Below are positions 42,546-43,929 of a stretch of 43,929 nucleotides of DNA, one piece after another. The notes beneath the pieces are model-generated. The model saw only the letters and a list, made by a program, of their open reading frames with translations. It searched no databases and had not been told where the DNA came from. Every line of letters begins with the position of its first letter. Position 1 is the first letter of the stretch. A program made the position numbers and the translations under genes. Source of the DNA: Terriglobales bacterium (lineage in GTDB: Bacteria; Acidobacteriota; Terriglobia; Terriglobales; Acidobacteriaceae); assembly GCA_035624455.1 (NCBI GenBank), contig DASPRM010000003.1, positions 1 through 43,929 on the forward strand, given 5' to 3'.

Positions 42546-43070
42546 GCACAATACAAATGCAGCCTCTACTCGAAATACAAATGGCTTGCCTTGCGCAAGA
42601 TTTTATGATTTGAATGAATGTGCCGACGAAGTTGGAGACAGGGCGAAGGCCATGCGGAAATGATCCTCCCCCCTGATTCAACTCATTGGTTCGCGCTGGA
42701 GGACCCAACCACGTCGCGATTCCAAAAGTCGAGCGTGGTTAGCCCTTCAGCGCGGTTTGCTATCCATCCTCGCCCGAACAGCATGCAGGATCTCAGAGGC
42801 GATCAGCTAAGAACTGAGCGCGCAGTGACAATCCCCAGCGGGCAGACCGCTTCTGGCGCTAGCCTTTTGCCTCCCAGGGCGCCGAACGTGACACCAGTTC
42901 CGTCATATTCTTAAGCTTTTGGGGTAGTCCATCCGGCTAAGTGATTCCCGGTTAGTCCCCGTGGCTAGCTCCTCGGGAGAATTATCAAAGTGCGAACCCG
43001 GTTGTAGGCTTGCGAGCAATTAGCCTTTCAGGCCGATCGCATGGCTAGAAAGCAACGAGGAGGATCCCCA
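42546..43070 (+). other. Long intergenic region / possible 5' UTR
   Basis: 525 bases without a convincing gene. A plus-strand frame (42618-42914) is Pro/Ser/Arg-rich without a ribosome site. Near the left end AATACAAATG occurs twice, 24 bases apart (42550 and 42574). From about 42918 to 43030 there are repeated GGCTAAG, GGTTAGT and GGCTAG-like motifs with alternating G and C runs that could form a structured leader for the secreted-protein gene. I could not match it to a known riboswitch by eye. Confidence 0.4.
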
Positions 43071-43664
43071 ATGCGAAAAGCAATTTCCGCCGCGATGCTG
43101 GTTCTGCTGCTTGCCTGTTCGTCGTTCGTAATGGCGCAGATCAGCGACGTGTACTGGGTTAACTACTACTCCAACCGTGCTCATACTCAAGGAGCAATGG
43201 ATCAAACCGTCCGCATCATCAACCCCGGTGAGCAAGGATCTCCGCTCAGCGGAACCCACGGAAATGTGTGCGCCGACATCTACGTTTTCGATGCCAACCA
43301 GGAAATGATTGAATGCTGCGCCTGCAAGTTCTCGGCGAATGCTCTGCTGACCCTGTCGGTCAACAATGATCTGACCAGCAACCCGCTGCAGGGCTGGCCT
43401 CCGCCAACCGATGGCGTCATCAAAATCGTTTCCGACAATCAGGCGAATTGTGATCCTACGAGCCCGGTGCCGGTACCCGATATCCGCGCCTGGGCAACGC
43501 ACTTGCAGTGGCCCGGCGGCCCTGCTCTGGTGACCACCGAGGATGAGTTCCTCAATGCGCCCCTGCAGCAGGATGAACTCTCCTTCCTGGGCCAGGCTTG
43601 CTCATTTGTGCTGTTCCTGGGAAGTGGGAAAGGCTCCTGCAGTTGCGGAGAGAAGGTACTCTAG
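43071..43664 (+). CDS. Secreted Cys-rich protein of unknown function
   Basis: 197 residues from the ATG at 43071, with GAGGAGG seven bases upstream; the open frame to 43041 would spoil the signal peptide. Residues 1-23 are a signal peptide (KAISAAMLVLLLACSSFVMAQ). The mature protein has SDVYWVNYYSNR, QTVRIINPGEQGSPLSG, VCADIYVFDANQEMIECCACKFSANAL, SVNNDLTSNPL and a C-terminal Cys-containing GSCSCG. From memory, proteins with this ICADIYVFDANQEM..CCAC pattern are common secreted unknowns in Acidobacteriota. Multiple Cys suggest disulfides outside the cytoplasm. A strong ribosome site and a clear terminator downstream suggest a well-expressed single-gene unit. Confidence 0.8.
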   Translation: MRKAISAAMLVLLLACSSFVMAQISDVYWVNYYSNRAHTQGAMDQTVRIINPGEQGSPLSGTHGNVCADIYVFDANQEMIECCACKFSANALLTLSVNNDLTSNPLQGWPPPTDGVIKIVSDNQANCDPTSPVPVPDIRAWATHLQWPGGPALVTTEDEFLNAPLQQDELSFLGQACSFVLFLGSGKGSCSCGEKVL

Positions 43665-43691
43665 TATTTGAACTTGCTTGATTTCGAACCG

Positions 43692-43727
43692 CTGAAGCCA
43701 CCCTCCCTGAGGATGGCTTCAGTTTTC
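43692..43727 (+). terminator. Intrinsic terminator
   Basis: CTGAAGCCA (43692-43700) pairs with TGGCTTCAG (43714-43722), with CCT/AGG continuing the stem past a mismatch, followed by TTTTCT. It lies 28 bases after the stop of the secreted-protein gene and before tRNA-Gly, and is the clearest rho-independent terminator in the window. Confidence 0.88.
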
Positions 43728-43765
43728 TGGAGCGGAGTGTTAACCTTACTTGCGCTGCTGTGTGG

Positions 43766-43840
43766 GCGGGAGTAGTTCAGCGGTAGAACGCCAGCTTCCC
43801 AAGCTGGATGTCGCCGGTTCGATCCCGGTCTCCCGCTCCA
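43766..43840 (+). tRNA. tRNA-Gly (anticodon CCC)
   Basis: Folds as a standard tRNA. The acceptor stem is GCGGGAG with CTCCCGC, the D-arm is GTTC/GAAC, and the anticodon stem CCAGC/GCTGG has loop TTCCCAA, giving anticodon CCC. The T-arm is GCCGG/CCGGT with loop TTCGATC, and an encoded CCA occupies 43838-43840 after a T discriminator. It decodes GGG glycine codons. Confidence 0.97.
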
Positions 43841-43929
43841 TTCCTTGCATGGCTATCATTGAGACTTTTCGGAACCTTATGGAAGTTGACCAGCGCTTCT
43901 TCTTTAACTGCAAGTGAGTCTGGAGGTCA

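Noticed and set aside
42618-42914. 98-codon plus-strand frame
   Set aside because: No ribosome site, Pro/Ser/Arg-rich and without hydrophobic pattern; more likely noncoding.
42918-43020. Cyclic-di-GMP riboswitch upstream of the Cys-rich secreted protein
   Set aside because: The conserved GEMM core motifs are not visible; only G/C-run repeats are present, so I report an unexplained leader instead.
1-43929. CRISPR array, insertion sequence or prophage
   Set aside because: No regularly spaced direct repeats, transposase, integrase or phage structural genes were seen.

Overview
The window looks like a chromosomal segment of an Acidobacteriota (Terriglobia/Koribacter-like) bacterium. This is an inference from gene content: secreted proteins of types I associate with that phylum, a NarL-type receiver without an output domain, a TonB receptor/YfiR/GGDEF-EAL operon, an argR-led arginine operon and a solitary type III polyketide synthase. 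I could run no database search. GC is moderately high throughout. I see no insertion sequence, prophage or CRISPR array.

Layout. 1-0.9 kb: 3' end of a large Ig-like surface protein. 0.9-3.3 kb: a CHASE3/PAS histidine kinase with a receiver-only response regulator. 3.6-8.2 kb: a co-directional set of TonB-dependent receptor, YfiR-like periplasmic protein and membrane GGDEF-EAL protein, forming a predicted outer-membrane-to-c-di-GMP signalling unit. 8.3-13.6 kb: a small Cys-rich protein, an AsmA-like protein, tRNA-Arg(CCT), a small HTH protein, two small membrane proteins and a secreted protein of unknown function. 14.1-18.4 kb: type III polyketide synthase, serine acetyltransferase preceded by a striking leader, an exported FKBP isomerase, a secreted unknown and a HAD hydrolase. 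18.6-21.3 kb: an SDR reductase, a DUF985 cupin and NhaA. 21.4-26.6 kb: a lone receiver, ModB-ModC molybdate transport, MurB, a bacilliredoxin and Ku.

26.8-35.8 kb is the metabolic centre: argR-argC-argB-argD-argF-argG-argH-GNAT(argA-like)-argJ. Almost every junction overlaps by a few bases, and the whole set lies behind a sigma70-like promoter that overlaps an array of ArgR-type half-sites (TGCAT/ATGCA). It encodes the complete glutamate-to-arginine route plus its repressor.

35.9-43.9 kb: an FHA-GAF-PP2C phosphatase, a Tat-exported sarcosine-oxidase-like flavoprotein, an exported C45/phospholipase B-like Ntn hydrolase, a compact toxin-immunity pair (exported RNase A-like toxin plus CdiI-like immunity protein), a cupin, a methyltransferase, a secreted Cys-rich protein followed by a clear intrinsic terminator, and tRNA-Gly(CCC).

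The observations most worth pursuing are the stand-alone exported RNase A-like toxin with its overlapping immunity gene (40458-41335), the 17-codon leader ORF whose Shine-Dalgarno lies in an 8-bp hairpin directly upstream of cysE (15384-15446), the phased ArgR operator array (26850-26893), and the TonB receptor/YfiR/GGDEF-EAL operon.
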